DNA from: Desulfatibacillum alkenivorans DSM 16219
GTDB taxonomy: Bacteria > Desulfobacterota > Desulfobacteria > Desulfobacterales > Desulfatibacillaceae
Length of the DNA stretch: 64,000 bases
Assembly: GCF_900142135.1 (NCBI RefSeq)
Contig: NZ_FQZU01000028.1
Coordinates: forward strand, 20,088-84,087
Reading direction: 5' to 3'
Shown: positions 37,101 through 44,196 of the stretch, piece by piece
Layout of the letters: every line of letters begins with the position of its first letter
Numbering within the stretch: position 1 is the first letter of the stretch
The notes under the pieces: model-generated
Told to the model about the DNA's origin: nothing
The model's input: the letters and a program-made list of their open reading frames with translations, nothing else
Database searches by the model: none
Program-made: the position numbers and the translations under genes

Positions 37101-39121
37101 GGAATGTAGGTCAGGTCAATGTCTTCGGAAATGCTGTCTACGGTCGCTTCTACGTTTTCAGTCCCAACATAGAGGCTGGATGTCAAAGTGACGGAAGCCT
37201 CTCCATTGGAGTTGACTGTGCCCACTCCGCCATTGGACAAGGTTCCGGAAAAAGCCGTGAAATTCACCGTGGTTCCCTGCGGCACAAAGTTGCCGTACTT
37301 GTCGGTGACCGTGGCTGTAATGAGGCACGTGTCGAGACCGCTGGCCGTCAACGTGGTTTTGCTGGCTTGCAGGGAGATGTTGGCCGCCTGAGCGGCGACT
37401 ACCGTAATGTCCACCTGGTTGGATACGATGGTTTCGGAATATTTTCCCAAAATCGAATAAACATCAGGATCCAAAGCCGAAGAGAACGTGGCCTCGACCA
37501 CGCCGTCGGCGGTTTGCAGGCTGTCCGACGTAATGGGCGACGGAGTCACCGTTGCGTTGCTTGAATCCAGCACCGTAAAGTAGACGGTAGCGCCGTCTTC
37601 AACGATATTGCCGAACTGATCCTTGACAACCAGGGTCAAATCAGCGTTGTCCGTTCCGTAGGAGTCCAAGGTGATCGTGTCGGAAGACAAAGCCAGTTGG
37701 AAAGGGCTGCCTGGAACAAAGGACAAGGTGATGTCCGTAGCGTCCACTCCGTTGCACTCGGCGCCGACAGTCACTGTCGGCACGGTCTGGTTGGAGCTGG
37801 ACAAGGTCACCTGGGCTTCACCGTCGGCGTCCGTCACGGCCGAAGCGGCGCTAAGGGTTCCGGCGTCGGTGGTGAAATTGACCGTCGCGCCCACAACAGG
37901 CTTATCGTATTCATCCGTCACTTCCACTGTCAGGGTGACGGTATTGCCGCCGACCTCAACCGACGAGGCGGAAGCGCTAAGCGTCACGCCGCTGGTTGCG
38001 CCCGTGATGGGATCGATCCAGCTGTAACTTCCGGAAGGAAGCACCGTGACCGTCGTTGCATCGGCGGTGTTTCCGTTGGGATCCAGAACAATGACCTGCA
38101 AGGGATTGCCGTCAACCGGCTGAGGCACGTTGGAAATAGTAATGGGATCTAACGAACCCACTTCAATCACCTGATCGCCGACCAGGATGAGATCGCCGGA
38201 AGAGGCGTTGATGTCGTCGAGATTGACGCGCAGCGTGCCAGGCTTGACGCCGCTTTCGTCAAAAACGCCGTAAAGACCGCCCTTGGTAATGGGCATATTT
38301 CCGGCGACTGAATCGCCGATGGTGTATCCTGTATCTTTCCATGTGTGCGATTCCGGATCAAAATACAGAACCTTTTCGGTAGTCCAGTTGCTCGGGTTGG
38401 GCAGAGCCAGGGTTCCGGGGTTGCCGAGACTTCTCAGCATGGCCGGTGAAACATGGACGAGCACGTAAGGCGCCTGCACGCCCAGGGTGGCGTTCAACCC
38501 GGTCTCCCTGCTATCCACGCTGGGAAGATCGCACGGCAGAGGCGCGTTGACGTCGTAATTCTCCACCCTGAAATCAGCCTTGTTCACGTTGGCGAGACCG
38601 GAAGCGCCAAGCAGCCTGTAGACGCCGCTGATTTGGGCGACCATGGTTAGGGTGGCAAACTCTCCGTTCACGGTATTGGAATTGAGAGTAAAGGCCTCCG
38701 TAGCCAAATGCTCCACATAAGGCAAAGTGGCGCCGGGCATAAACAGGAAAAGCTCCATATCGGAGCTGCCGACCGTGAAGTTTTTATAGGATGTTCCGTA
38801 GGCGTCGTTGGTGGTGGCGACCACAATGGTGTGATCTCCAGCCTTCAAGTCTTCCGTTTCAAAACTCCCGTCACTCCCATCCGCTTCCACAGGGTTGGAA
38901 AACAGCAGTGCTGTGGAGTTTGTAATATCCGCTCCAGTCGCGCCGTAAAAGGTGCCTGCTACTGTGGGATTTTCGACGACGGTTCCGCCGCCGCCGCCAT
39001 CGTCGCCGCCGCCTCCGCCGGAATCGGATGCGCCGCTCCCCCCCGGGCCGCAGGCAGTAAAGAATAGGAAAATGATCCCCAGCAAAAGCAACAACGCTGA
39101 GCGAAGATTGAATTTCTTCAT
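28112..39121 (-). CDS. Giant Ig-like-repeat surface lipoprotein
   Basis: Predicted lipoprotein of 3,669 residues. ATG 39121 was chosen (AGGA eight bases upstream, then KKFNLRSALLLL and lipobox FFTAC with Cys24); an open frame extends 41 codons further without export features. Layout: Gly-rich linker (25-47); N-terminal beta region (50-375); about 18 invasin/Big_1-type Ig-like domains (about 378-2454) recognisable by ADG.S...I.A.V.D..GNPV.DGT.V.F; then BNR/sortilin-like propeller strands (YKSNDGGASWTN, VIYAGTQTGVYRS) interrupted by seven copies of a ~48-residue repeat; then a C-terminal beta domain ending CNGGNETLTYTYR. It has very few Cys. It lies 125 bases after pilQ in the same direction. 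An adhesin or stalk role is inferred. Confidence 0.9.
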   Translation of the reverse strand: MKKFNLRSALLLLLGIIFLFFTACGPGGSGASDSGGGGGDDGGGGGTVVENPTVAGTFYGATGADITNSTALLFSNPVEADGSDGSFETEDLKAGDHTIVVATTNDAYGTSYKNFTVGSSDMELFLFMPGATLPYVEHLATEAFTLNSNTVNGEFATLTMVAQISGVYRLLGASGLANVNKADFRVENYDVNAPLPCDLPSVDSRETGLNATLGVQAPYVLVHVSPAMLRSLGNPGTLALPNPSNWTTEKVLYFDPESHTWKDTGYTIGDSVAGNMPITKGGLYGVFDESGVKPGTLRVNLDDINASSGDLILVGDQVIEVGSLDPITISNVPQPVDGNPLQVIVLDPNGNTADATTVTVLPSGSYSWIDPITGATSGVTLSASASSVEVGGNTVTLTVEVTDEYDKPVVGATVNFTTDAGTLSAASAVTDADGEAQVTLSSSNQTVPTVTVGAECNGVDATDITLSFVPGSPFQLALSSDTITLDSYGTDNADLTLVVKDQFGNIVEDGATVYFTVLDSSNATVTPSPITSDSLQTADGVVEATFSSALDPDVYSILGKYSETIVSNQVDITVVAAQAANISLQASKTTLTASGLDTCLITATVTDKYGNFVPQGTTVNFTAFSGTLSNGGVGTVNSNGEASVTLTSSLYVGTENVEATVDSISEDIDLTYIPGPPAHIAFERTSITAYQGSGAEIAIRCSVTDNYGPAAIGHNPVADGTTIYFYALDPNNASIGTVLSSSSATTNNGMASVNFSVPSDNPGSYTVQATYQSVEGDTPVTINVLQTEPANVNVAAASDSIVADGASHTTITATVYDQYDNLMGDGVAVTFTTTSGTLDATVGNGGTATYNTVTSGGIATVRLYSAQLVGSTTVRADVGGVTGTVDVDFVAGAPASVAVSLSTSNMVADGESTANVTALVLDANANPVPDTTVQFSVEAGGGRVVPVADTTDENGYVTVTYIASSTGGTYLITATCGQGITGNKTMVLQDLVISSLILTAYIDGTQVSGNVPELVADGTSNISLWAELTDNAGNPVEDGTVVTFVTTQGDLTYIGAGSGGGNSVTAETYNGIAKATLTSSTTAGTTAFITATSSSLVDSMTVAFVPGAPYRIDAYANPSTIPSYTYYCPGDTARVYATVYDRTNNLVADGTEVVFSIDRGWIWDDYPLCPEDDGVYTVVASKTEVTANGVAKIGVLGNNTGTIETGTVNVCVDGLCYEDPTRPAPNNRGVQISYGSTGSSSGLPTRIVLSVDTDALFIAGSGKAESCIITAEVYDETGDPIQDYYSAGDGLISATERTFQSASASFITSGYDAGDYLVISSGEYAGSYEIDSVDNEHQVTLNTGANPFGSTETGVSFTAYIVDNIEFKILNGPNNQENIDGNEGVGATSLKSTSSGIAYATFNSGYSPGPVSIQVTCTQGGQSAVATYSDIVIGAGNPAVVNLYPHNEIFGTYGENSVRLLDAVVTDKFGSPVPDGTAVYFGLLDEIRVSGAGFTVSDSGARSQVVVAEDVSSVNAGDTFFVGDDDSDYNGGYTIYSVSPPNTLILDKQIEAGVCADNYLIGYAEYGNTNGSRVTGNEGVSGVAVNTILFPTYTAGNKMVYIYALAYGADSSGNSVPVYDTWSGYYSPSRTFGSVLVSAGSTSLIANGTAETTITAEIYDSTGAAVADGVTVNFTSQSGTLSAATADTVNGEATVTLTSPTTAGVDSITACVQGVCGELDVTYKADEVSTLSLSLTPSNLTADGESTSVVEVVARDANFNLVEGVTVNFTADYGTLSSGAAQTNSQGYATVTFTAPSSVPAGSQAVVTAKTSNGTTATGNIALVAASVETVELTSGVSEIVANGASSALVTATVLDNNENAVPDGTTVTFTTSAGTLNDSTSTTPVANQTSYDVTTVNGVAKVLLYSATNLGTATVNAVAGGIGDSISISFIPGPPAKVSVSATPSSLTADGASQSLIKATVLDANDNPVADGETITFSVTQDGGSLDSLTRQTVGGIASVTYTAPASVPGTQVRVYASSTSGDSGNVIIELTGPSIASVSLEVDPTSLPADGSSTATIFATITLSGGGAAPDGTTVNFEIFSGGGQLSATSATTSGGIAQVELTADSNAGTAVIKAECGGRTAEVDVEYEPGSVSVSVEQNSLLGTGEETTEIRVLLAKADGSVITVPQTVTFTLSDLSMGQLSHTTGNTSAPDFDEFNSCVFTGGTKGGTVEVIAKWTTSGVEVTGSAIIDIQPPPAFLQLASGYPLPASINIKGTGGQTTSQLVFNVLDSVGDLVADGYIIDFEIGDGAGGGEQVIPTTAMTSSGQVGTILQSGWASGTVNVKATYHHDRTVNISASKVTITNGPPVGEGLNMSPEYNNISGIKITQLEDLMQVTANDKYNNRIPEGSAIFFATYGTGGMLASGSAFTDSEGKASDTLISTASAPTQGWVSVTAEATNGGRTTQVTSMAFSPTSPDTNMYIGTNGGGVYKSNDGGASWTNVSIPSGISTRQRAWLDPYVNDVCVDPDDANTVFAATGYNGDGALYRSLSGGNEWNSNNSEEVFGCFNRNSEVTSVLCDGGGSDWVWVGTQSNGLWYTLDGSAEPNITWVQAGLSSALKSFSADDGVTANGSDILTSASATFQTNDFGAGDTVVISTGDDAGTYTVASVVSETEIQLNTALNHDTSPGAVTTGGASVQGGSAVLVDGEATFDASGFEAGDSITIFGGNDAGTYSIQSVDSETQLTLDADFTATVGDVMDGSDGQQISGQVVFTSATAKFVDEGFAANDRLIITSGDDIGMYIINTVVDNNTVYLDKAFTSTYADPITGNDAQTAVGSATISLPNTDLYDLIEAGYYVALTSGNDLGAYTVVSLASASSLVLNANMTTAANDVDYMLFYGKANPDQNNNGVYRKNGSNQVVFYSDTATFLTDGFKADDILLIESGSYTGAYSILGVLSEKTLLLQENVAPVVVEETGLNYTLFHNENSVSYKAYHRQTGYSTASDNSYWSNVTNGFSVYGSAVINASGSTFVTDGYEVGDIVTINSGSDAGVYTIVDLTESSITLDRELTQVCGPVFTAEDLQTTAGSPIVRSSEATFVSDGFEAGDAFVIATGADLGNYSIVEVIDQTQVRLDANMSTTALDGNITYRVYHACDSVDFNLYHVGLTSITYVANHLSTLVSFTVTSNDVTGTDAGPQVRDGKWVRDIIKVDGSGSTAVIYAGTQTGVYRSANGGQTWNFLKDSFEGSTIKTLDGTKIGNDEIIYAGTEDAGLWIYVYDTVGETGVWHNYTDGLDRALLVTSPEADVDNIGNGTLSDMSVTDDSVTEFWTLTCTTANPGAGIFSLVGTVSGAQPDVDISAGAYTCPYLELTLNPGAIDFEVGDTFTFNTVRDDGSSVTDIVVDMDNELLYAATIYYEGSDVYHEVGNLKVVDIDPLTGLPVGDWRDATTGLAQFDPPDDKTLFAIHTIALSNSPGPGGTPQAIFAGGQGIHLYKAADGVTTTGTTDLSTGDVYWGASENGLDNTIMTRRVILFSGEVGFQAYNEASETLYAIGGASIITPTTTSDWAEVKAVGDSSRTVEFTFYVQDINGNPPIVGTTVMLRTYKLEEGDYKEIDTITLKTYGDDLISGGTWRDPTNEDTNIPFTYTINFGDPIVKVEFILTQSASCNTEPVESPGCNGGNETLTYTYR
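29760..31295 (-). repeat. Seven coded copies of a ~48-residue beta repeat
   Basis: Within the giant lipoprotein, seven segments share the pattern ATF.[ST]DGF.AGD...I.SG.D.G.Y.I..V....[LV].L. Examples are ATFQTNDFGAGD, ATFDASGFEAGD, STFVTDGYEVGD and ATFVSDGFEAGD, each followed by an [ST]G-D-.-G-.-Y block. Two more lie in the Ig region near 35090-35235 and 34480-34650. DNA identity between copies is low, so the repeat is old. Confidence 0.75.
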
Positions 39122-39246
39122 GGGAGTGTCCTCACATTCGGATTGGTGTATACCCTCATGAACCTCCAGCCCCTGGCAATGGCCCTGGATGTCCTGTAAA
39201 CTTGCATCACTTGAGTGCGCCATAATATGATCCCGGCATTTCATAG

Positions 39247-41781
39247 TTATTGGATTTCCTCCAACTCGACAATAGTAGGAGTAATGAACACCAACAATTC
39301 TTCCCGTTCCTCGGACTTTGTGGAATTCTTAAAAAGCCATCCAAGCACGGGAACATCGATCAATCCGGGCCATCCGCCCACATCATCCCTGAAAGTCGTC
39401 TTGATAATGCCGCCGATAACAACCGTGTCGCCGTCATTGACCAGCAATTCGGTATCCACTTCTTTCGTGTTGAAGGATTGTTCCTCCGAAATAACCGCGC
39501 CCACGTCGTTCTTTTCCACGGTCATCTTCATGGAAACCCGGCGATCCTGGGTCACGTGCGGCGTGACTTCCAACTGCAGGTCCACCGCCTTGTACACGAT
39601 AACGGTATTGCCGTCCCCGTCAAACTGCTTGATGGGATAGTCGATGCCCTGCTTGATCGTGGCCGGCTTGTTGTCCAAGGTCCTGATTTTGGGAGAGGAG
39701 ACGATTTTGATTTCGCCCCTGCTCTCTGCTGCGTTCAACGTGGCGTTCAGCGAAAGCGGCGTCAGGCCAAGCAACCGGGTGAAGTTAAAACCAAATGTAT
39801 TGTTGCCGTAGTCATCGGTCTCCGTAGGATAGTTGACCGACCAGTTGTATCCGTAAGTGCCGCCCAACACGTCATACCCGCGCTGGGGGCCGACCCCTTC
39901 CCTGGAATCCCCGGGTTGAATGCCGGATTCGCCGTTCCAAGCAAGCCCGATGCTTCTGGAAAAGGTGGTCTGAGCCTCCACGACCCTGGCCTCTATTTGA
40001 ACCTGGGCGGTAACTCTGTCCAGGCGGCTGACGATGTCTCTGGCTCGTTTGATTCTGTCCTTAATGTCAATCATTATAATGGTATTGGTTCTAATGTCAA
40101 CGTCTACTGAACCGCGATCAGGAGATTTAACTGCTTCCACATGCTTGATAAGATCGCTGGCGTCCGTGTAATTGACTGGTATGAACTCCGTGATCATGGG
40201 CTCCAAGGCCTGCTGCTGCAATTCATTTTGCATCTGCTGGTTCTTGGTTTCCGTGAGCGTTTTGATCCTGTCTATGTTGGCCTGCTCCCTGGCCCTTTCG
40301 GCCGCAGCCTCCTCATCCAGCACGGATTGGGGCGCGATCCGGATTACGTCCTTGATTTTCTGCATGCCCAACTGGTTCATCTTGAGCACCAGATGCAGGA
40401 CCTGGTCCCAGGGCACGGGTTTTTCGAGAGTGAGGGTGACCTCCCCTTCCACGTCCCGGTCAATGGCGAAGTTCAGGCCGCTGACTTCTTTAAGAATTCT
40501 AAAAACGTTCTTGATGTCGGTCTTGTAAAAATCCAGGGCGATTTTTTCGCCGGTGTAAACGATTTCGGTCTTGGCTGAGCCGGTCCGCAGTTCCTGGGAG
40601 ATGGCGTCCATAAAGTCCAGAGACTGCTTCGGCCCTGCGCCTTCCTCAAAGCCCTCATAATCGGCCAGGTCTCCGCCCATCATGTCGTCGCCGGCCATGG
40701 AGGCCGCTTCACCGGGTCCGGGCAAGGGCTCTTCCTGGCGCATAATGCTTTCCCACCTGGGCAAGGCCGCCTGGGCCAGGGGCCTGGGAGGAATGTCCGA
40801 CGCTTCCAGATGCAGCAATATGCCCTGGTCGGTCTGCTCCACATGGTAAGCCACCATCTGGCGCAGTTCCACGGACACCGCCGTGTCTTTGGGGCCTCTG
40901 GCGTACGGTACGATCCGGTCTGCAGCGCTTTCAAAACGCGTGGTGATGAGGGGGCGCTGCTGCTCTTTGGGAACCTGCACGCCGGGAAGCTCCACCACTA
41001 GACGTTTTTCCGCGGGACGGGTCACCTTATACTGAACCGGCTGGGAGACCTCGATCTTGATGGAGGACCTGCCGGCGGGCTCCTGCAGGAAGTTGACCCC
41101 TGTGAGCCACACGGGACCGGTGGGCGCGGGAACGGGCGCGGAAACCACTTCCTTGAACTCGGCGGCCTCTTCAGGGCTGTCCTCAGCCCCGGCCCCCCGG
41201 AAGGTTTCTTCCATGGTCTGGGATGCGGCTGCGCCTTCGGAAGTCCCGGCGGCTTGAACGGCCGCCGGCTCAGAGGCCGGGAGCACGTCTTCCTCCACAG
41301 GCTCCTCTCTGCCCAAAAGCACGTACAACGCGCCGTCTTCCTTCTTGATTTCGTAAGGCAGCTCCCTGGACAGGCTGATTTCCACCCTGGCGGAAATCAT
41401 CTGGCCGTCCGCCTGGGTAGCCATGACGTTCTTCACCAAAGGAGAGGCAGGCTGGAGAGTGGCGGGAAGGTTTGCAGCCAAGGCGGTTTCGGGAAAGTAT
41501 AAGACCACCCCATTGTTAAAGGGCGACTTAACCGCCGTGTACATCAGGTTGGCATTTCCCCGGATGAGGACGGAGGCCACATTTTCATCGCCTCCCACGG
41601 AGATTCCCGTAATTTCCCTTTGAGCCTCGGGAACCGCCGCAGTCTCCTCCACCGGAGCCGCAACCTCAGGCTCCTGAGGCTTTACCTGGTCCTGCTTCAC
41701 CGAACATCCGTAAACGCCCGGAATTAAAAGTGCAGCAACCAGTGCTCCCACAACGAGTTGTTTAAACCTTCTACGTCCCAT
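39247..41781 (-). CDS. pilQ: Type IV pilus secretin PilQ
   Basis: Outer-membrane secretin of 844 residues forming the pilus exit pore. The N terminus is a signal peptide ending in a lipobox-like GVYGC, so this PilQ may be lipidated. Two AMIN-type beta domains (about 60-160 and 225-330) for peptidoglycan contact follow, then the STN/N0 domain (IALDFYKTDIKNVF), a secretin_N domain (PVNYTDASDLIKHVE) and the C-terminal secretin channel (VQIEARVVEAQ, GDTVVIGGIIKT, VPVLGWLFKN). Between the AMIN domains is an acidic, low-complexity linker. Length is typical for deltaproteobacterial PilQ. It begins one base after pilP ends. Confidence 0.96.
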   Translation of the reverse strand: MGRRRFKQLVVGALVAALLIPGVYGCSVKQDQVKPQEPEVAAPVEETAAVPEAQREITGISVGGDENVASVLIRGNANLMYTAVKSPFNNGVVLYFPETALAANLPATLQPASPLVKNVMATQADGQMISARVEISLSRELPYEIKKEDGALYVLLGREEPVEEDVLPASEPAAVQAAGTSEGAAASQTMEETFRGAGAEDSPEEAAEFKEVVSAPVPAPTGPVWLTGVNFLQEPAGRSSIKIEVSQPVQYKVTRPAEKRLVVELPGVQVPKEQQRPLITTRFESAADRIVPYARGPKDTAVSVELRQMVAYHVEQTDQGILLHLEASDIPPRPLAQAALPRWESIMRQEEPLPGPGEAASMAGDDMMGGDLADYEGFEEGAGPKQSLDFMDAISQELRTGSAKTEIVYTGEKIALDFYKTDIKNVFRILKEVSGLNFAIDRDVEGEVTLTLEKPVPWDQVLHLVLKMNQLGMQKIKDVIRIAPQSVLDEEAAAERAREQANIDRIKTLTETKNQQMQNELQQQALEPMITEFIPVNYTDASDLIKHVEAVKSPDRGSVDVDIRTNTIIMIDIKDRIKRARDIVSRLDRVTAQVQIEARVVEAQTTFSRSIGLAWNGESGIQPGDSREGVGPQRGYDVLGGTYGYNWSVNYPTETDDYGNNTFGFNFTRLLGLTPLSLNATLNAAESRGEIKIVSSPKIRTLDNKPATIKQGIDYPIKQFDGDGNTVIVYKAVDLQLEVTPHVTQDRRVSMKMTVEKNDVGAVISEEQSFNTKEVDTELLVNDGDTVVIGGIIKTTFRDDVGGWPGLIDVPVLGWLFKNSTKSEEREELLVFITPTIVELEEIQ

Positions 41782-41782
41782 G

Positions 41783-42832
41783 TTAAAAGTCCCCGGCTGA
41801 TTTCTGTAGGCTTAGCTGCCGCTTATTAATAATAATGTTGCCGAACATGTCTTCTTCTTCCACATCAACCACCACTTTATTGTTCTGGAGGTCGATTTCG
41901 GACACCGTACCGCCTTCATTGCCGATGTAGGTGCCCTTTCTGATTATAAACCCCTTGGCGCCGTCAGGGATCTGCACCAGGGCCAAGGCTTCGCGCTTCA
42001 TCCGCATGATGGCCACCAGATCCAGGGAGTTAAGGGGATATTTCTCAATAGGCGTTTGGATGGGCCGAGGCTGTCTGATGGGAGGCCTTTTAACGGCCAC
42101 CTGGGGGCCTTCATCCGGCGTGTCCACGATGGCGGGCTCCGGCGCCTTTTCCGGCTTGTCAGTCAAGGGCCTGAAAGGGTTGAGCTTGGCGCCCCGAACA
42201 TATCTGTAATTTTCCAGTGCAGTAGCCACGTCTACGCCCTCCTCTTCGGATTCCGGTTCCGCCCCGACGTCTTCCGCGCCGATCTTGATATTTGGCATGG
42301 CAATGGGCTGTTCCGCCGGGGGCGTTTTTTCCTTCTGCGCAACCGGCGGAGGCGTTACAGGCTGTTCCGGGGCCGCTGCAACAGGTTCTTCCGGCGGCGC
42401 CGGAGTTTCCTGGGGCGGCTCCACGGGAGCCGGCGGCCTGGCTGCCGGCGGCCTGGGAGACACTTTCATGCTCACGCCGTTTTGTTCAGGCTGGGCCTCC
42501 GGAAGCGTTCCGGACGGCCTGGACACCTTCATGCTCACGCCGGAAGGGGCCGGTTGGACCGGCGGCTTCGAGACCTTCATGCTCACGCCGGATTGCTCCT
42601 CCACTGCGTTGACCGAAACGGCGTTGGCAAGAGCCTGGGAGGCCAAGTCCGGACGCGCCTCCACTTTCATGGATACGGAGGCGGGGCCGGGCGTAAACTC
42701 CGGCGTTGCGGCATAGACCGGGGTAAAAAGCAGAACCGCCCCTGCAGCTAAAGCAGCTGCTCCGGGCGCCATAGGCTTTCCCGCCAGTCTCCCCTGCTCA
42801 CTATTTTTTGCTTGTTTTCTTTTTGTTCGCAT
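41783..42832 (-). CDS. pilP: Type IV pilus assembly protein PilP, with GVSMKV repeats
   Basis: A 349-residue PilP, twice the usual length of about 170-180. A hydrophobic segment (about 22-42) precedes a long Pro-rich region. This carries four copies of a [GA]-[S]-VSMKV-type motif (SVSMKVEARP, GVSMKVSKPP, GVSMKVSRPS, GVSMKVSPRP) and a Pro/Ala/Glu linker (about 130-190). The conserved PilP beta-sandwich is at about 225-345 (RGAKLNPFRPL, LVAIMRMKREALALVQIPDG, KGTYIGNEGG). PilP links the inner-membrane PilNO complex to PilQ. ATG 42832 is supported by GAGG six bases upstream and overlaps pilO by 32 bases. Confidence 0.92.
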   Translation of the reverse strand: MRTKRKQAKNSEQGRLAGKPMAPGAAALAAGAVLLFTPVYAATPEFTPGPASVSMKVEARPDLASQALANAVSVNAVEEQSGVSMKVSKPPVQPAPSGVSMKVSRPSGTLPEAQPEQNGVSMKVSPRPPAARPPAPVEPPQETPAPPEEPVAAAPEQPVTPPPVAQKEKTPPAEQPIAMPNIKIGAEDVGAEPESEEEGVDVATALENYRYVRGAKLNPFRPLTDKPEKAPEPAIVDTPDEGPQVAVKRPPIRQPRPIQTPIEKYPLNSLDLVAIMRMKREALALVQIPDGAKGFIIRKGTYIGNEGGTVSEIDLQNNKVVVDVEEEDMFGNIIINKRQLSLQKSAGDF

Positions 42833-43448
42833 CTGTCGCCTCGGGCTCCAGGAACCTGTAAGTCACTGCCTGGCAAGTACACACCAGGCGGCGCCATCCC
42901 CCGTTCTGCTCATTATTGGGAACAATATCGTATCTGTTGATATTAACGATGCGGGGCAGATGGGCCACTTTATCAAAAAAGGAGGCAATGCCGTGGTAAT
43001 CGCCTTCCACAATCATTTCCACGGGCATTTCCACATATGAATCTTCAGGATATTCCACTTCAGGTCTGGGCTGAAAAAGCGTCCACTCCAGCCCGGCTTC
43101 CTTTCCGGAAAGAGACATCCTGTCCAAAAGCTCGGGTACTTCCTTTTTCTTGGGCAGGGACTCGGCGGACTTGGCGAGCCTCTCCTCCGCCCTCTTGCGT
43201 TGCTCCCTGACCTTGGGCAGCTTGGCGGCTTTGGCCTGGGAAACGCGCACCTCGTTCAGCTTGTTTTCAAGCTTGGTGCTAAGCTCGCTCTTTTGGGTCC
43301 AATAGGGCTTGAATAAAAGGAAGGTGAAAAGCGCGCCAATCACCAAAAACGCAGCAACGAATATCAGAATGCGCTGCGGTCTGCTTAATTGGCCGATCTT
43401 ATCGACAAATACCGTCAGTTGTGATGGAGCATCCTTGGATTTAGCCAT
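42801..43448 (-). CDS. pilO: Type IV pilus assembly protein PilO
   Basis: Bitopic inner-membrane protein of 215 residues: one TM helix (about 28-48, RILIFVAAFLVIGALFTFLL), a coiled coil (about 55-110) and a ferredoxin-like periplasmic domain (about 110-205). It pairs with PilN in the alignment complex that links PilM to PilP/PilQ. The C terminus is Lys-rich and overlaps the pilP start. A ribosome site AAGGCAGG precedes the ATG. Confidence 0.94.
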   Translation of the reverse strand: MAKSKDAPSQLTVFVDKIGQLSRPQRILIFVAAFLVIGALFTFLLFKPYWTQKSELSTKLENKLNEVRVSQAKAAKLPKVREQRKRAEERLAKSAESLPKKKEVPELLDRMSLSGKEAGLEWTLFQPRPEVEYPEDSYVEMPVEMIVEGDYHGIASFFDKVAHLPRIVNINRYDIVPNNEQNGGWRRLVCTCQAVTYRFLEPEATDANKKKTSKK

Positions 43449-43497
43449 GGTTTAACCTGCCTTTTAACCTATATATGGGACCCGTAAACGGCCTATA

Positions 43498-44196
43498 TTA
43501 CTTCTTCTTATTAGGGGCCTTCTTCGCCGCATCTTCATCCCCGGCCCCAGGCTTGATTCGCTGACAATGGATGTTAAACTGCTTGAAATTCAACAAAGCA
43601 GAGTCATCCGACGCCGCCAGCCTCCTTAAACTCACATCGGAAAAATAGGGAATTTCGGGCTCAGCTTCGTCGCCGGCCATTGCCAGGGACGGCCCCGAAG
43701 GAGCTTCCGTAAAGTTTTCAAGCCTGTCCATGAAGGCCGCCACGTCTTTGGCGTCCACGGCCACGCCTTCTATGTCCAAATCCTGTTTTCCTTCCGCGGT
43801 CTTGGACTTAAGAGCAACCAGCCAGACCCTCTGGTCTCTGGCCGACAAAACGCCGGAAGACGGCGGGGAGATCAACTGGGTCAAATGGTCCAGGAGCTTG
43901 ACCGCGTCGAAACGCGACTGCCGGAGCCCTTCGATGGTGGCTTCCCGTTGTTCCAGCATGGCGATCTCAGCCAATATGGCGTCCACTTCGGCGGCCTGCT
44001 TCTTATACTTCACAAGGTCCGCCTCAGCCTGGGCCAGCTCGCTTTCCAAATCAGCCACCTGGCCCATGAGAAACACGGCATAGAATGCGCAGCCGACAAT
44101 AAATAAAGCGATGGCTGCAAAAAAGACTATGACCTGTCTTTTGACGTTCTCACTTTTCCGGGCGGCCCGAAAGGGCAGAAGGTTGACTCTGATCAT
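43498..44196 (-). CDS. pilN: Type IV pilus assembly protein PilN
   Basis: Bitopic protein of 232 residues. It begins MIRVNLLPFR, the conserved PilN N-terminal peptide that docks in PilM. A TM helix (about 23-45), a coiled coil (about 50-90) and a ferredoxin-like domain follow, and the tail is Lys-rich. Its start overlaps the pilM stop by four bases (ATGA). The 49-base gap to pilO is the largest in the pilMNOPQ block. Confidence 0.95.
   Translation of the reverse strand: MIRVNLLPFRAARKSENVKRQVIVFFAAIALFIVGCAFYAVFLMGQVADLESELAQAEADLVKYKKQAAEVDAILAEIAMLEQREATIEGLRQSRFDAVKLLDHLTQLISPPSSGVLSARDQRVWLVALKSKTAEGKQDLDIEGVAVDAKDVAAFMDRLENFTEAPSGPSLAMAGDEAEPEIPYFSDVSLRRLAASDDSALLNFKQFNIHCQRIKPGAGDEDAAKKAPNKKK

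Noticed and set aside
28437..38500. Regular repeats that could suggest a CRISPR array or tandem DNA repeat
   Set aside because: They are diverged coding repeats of Ig-like and beta domains, irregular in length at the DNA level, with no identical repeats or spacers.
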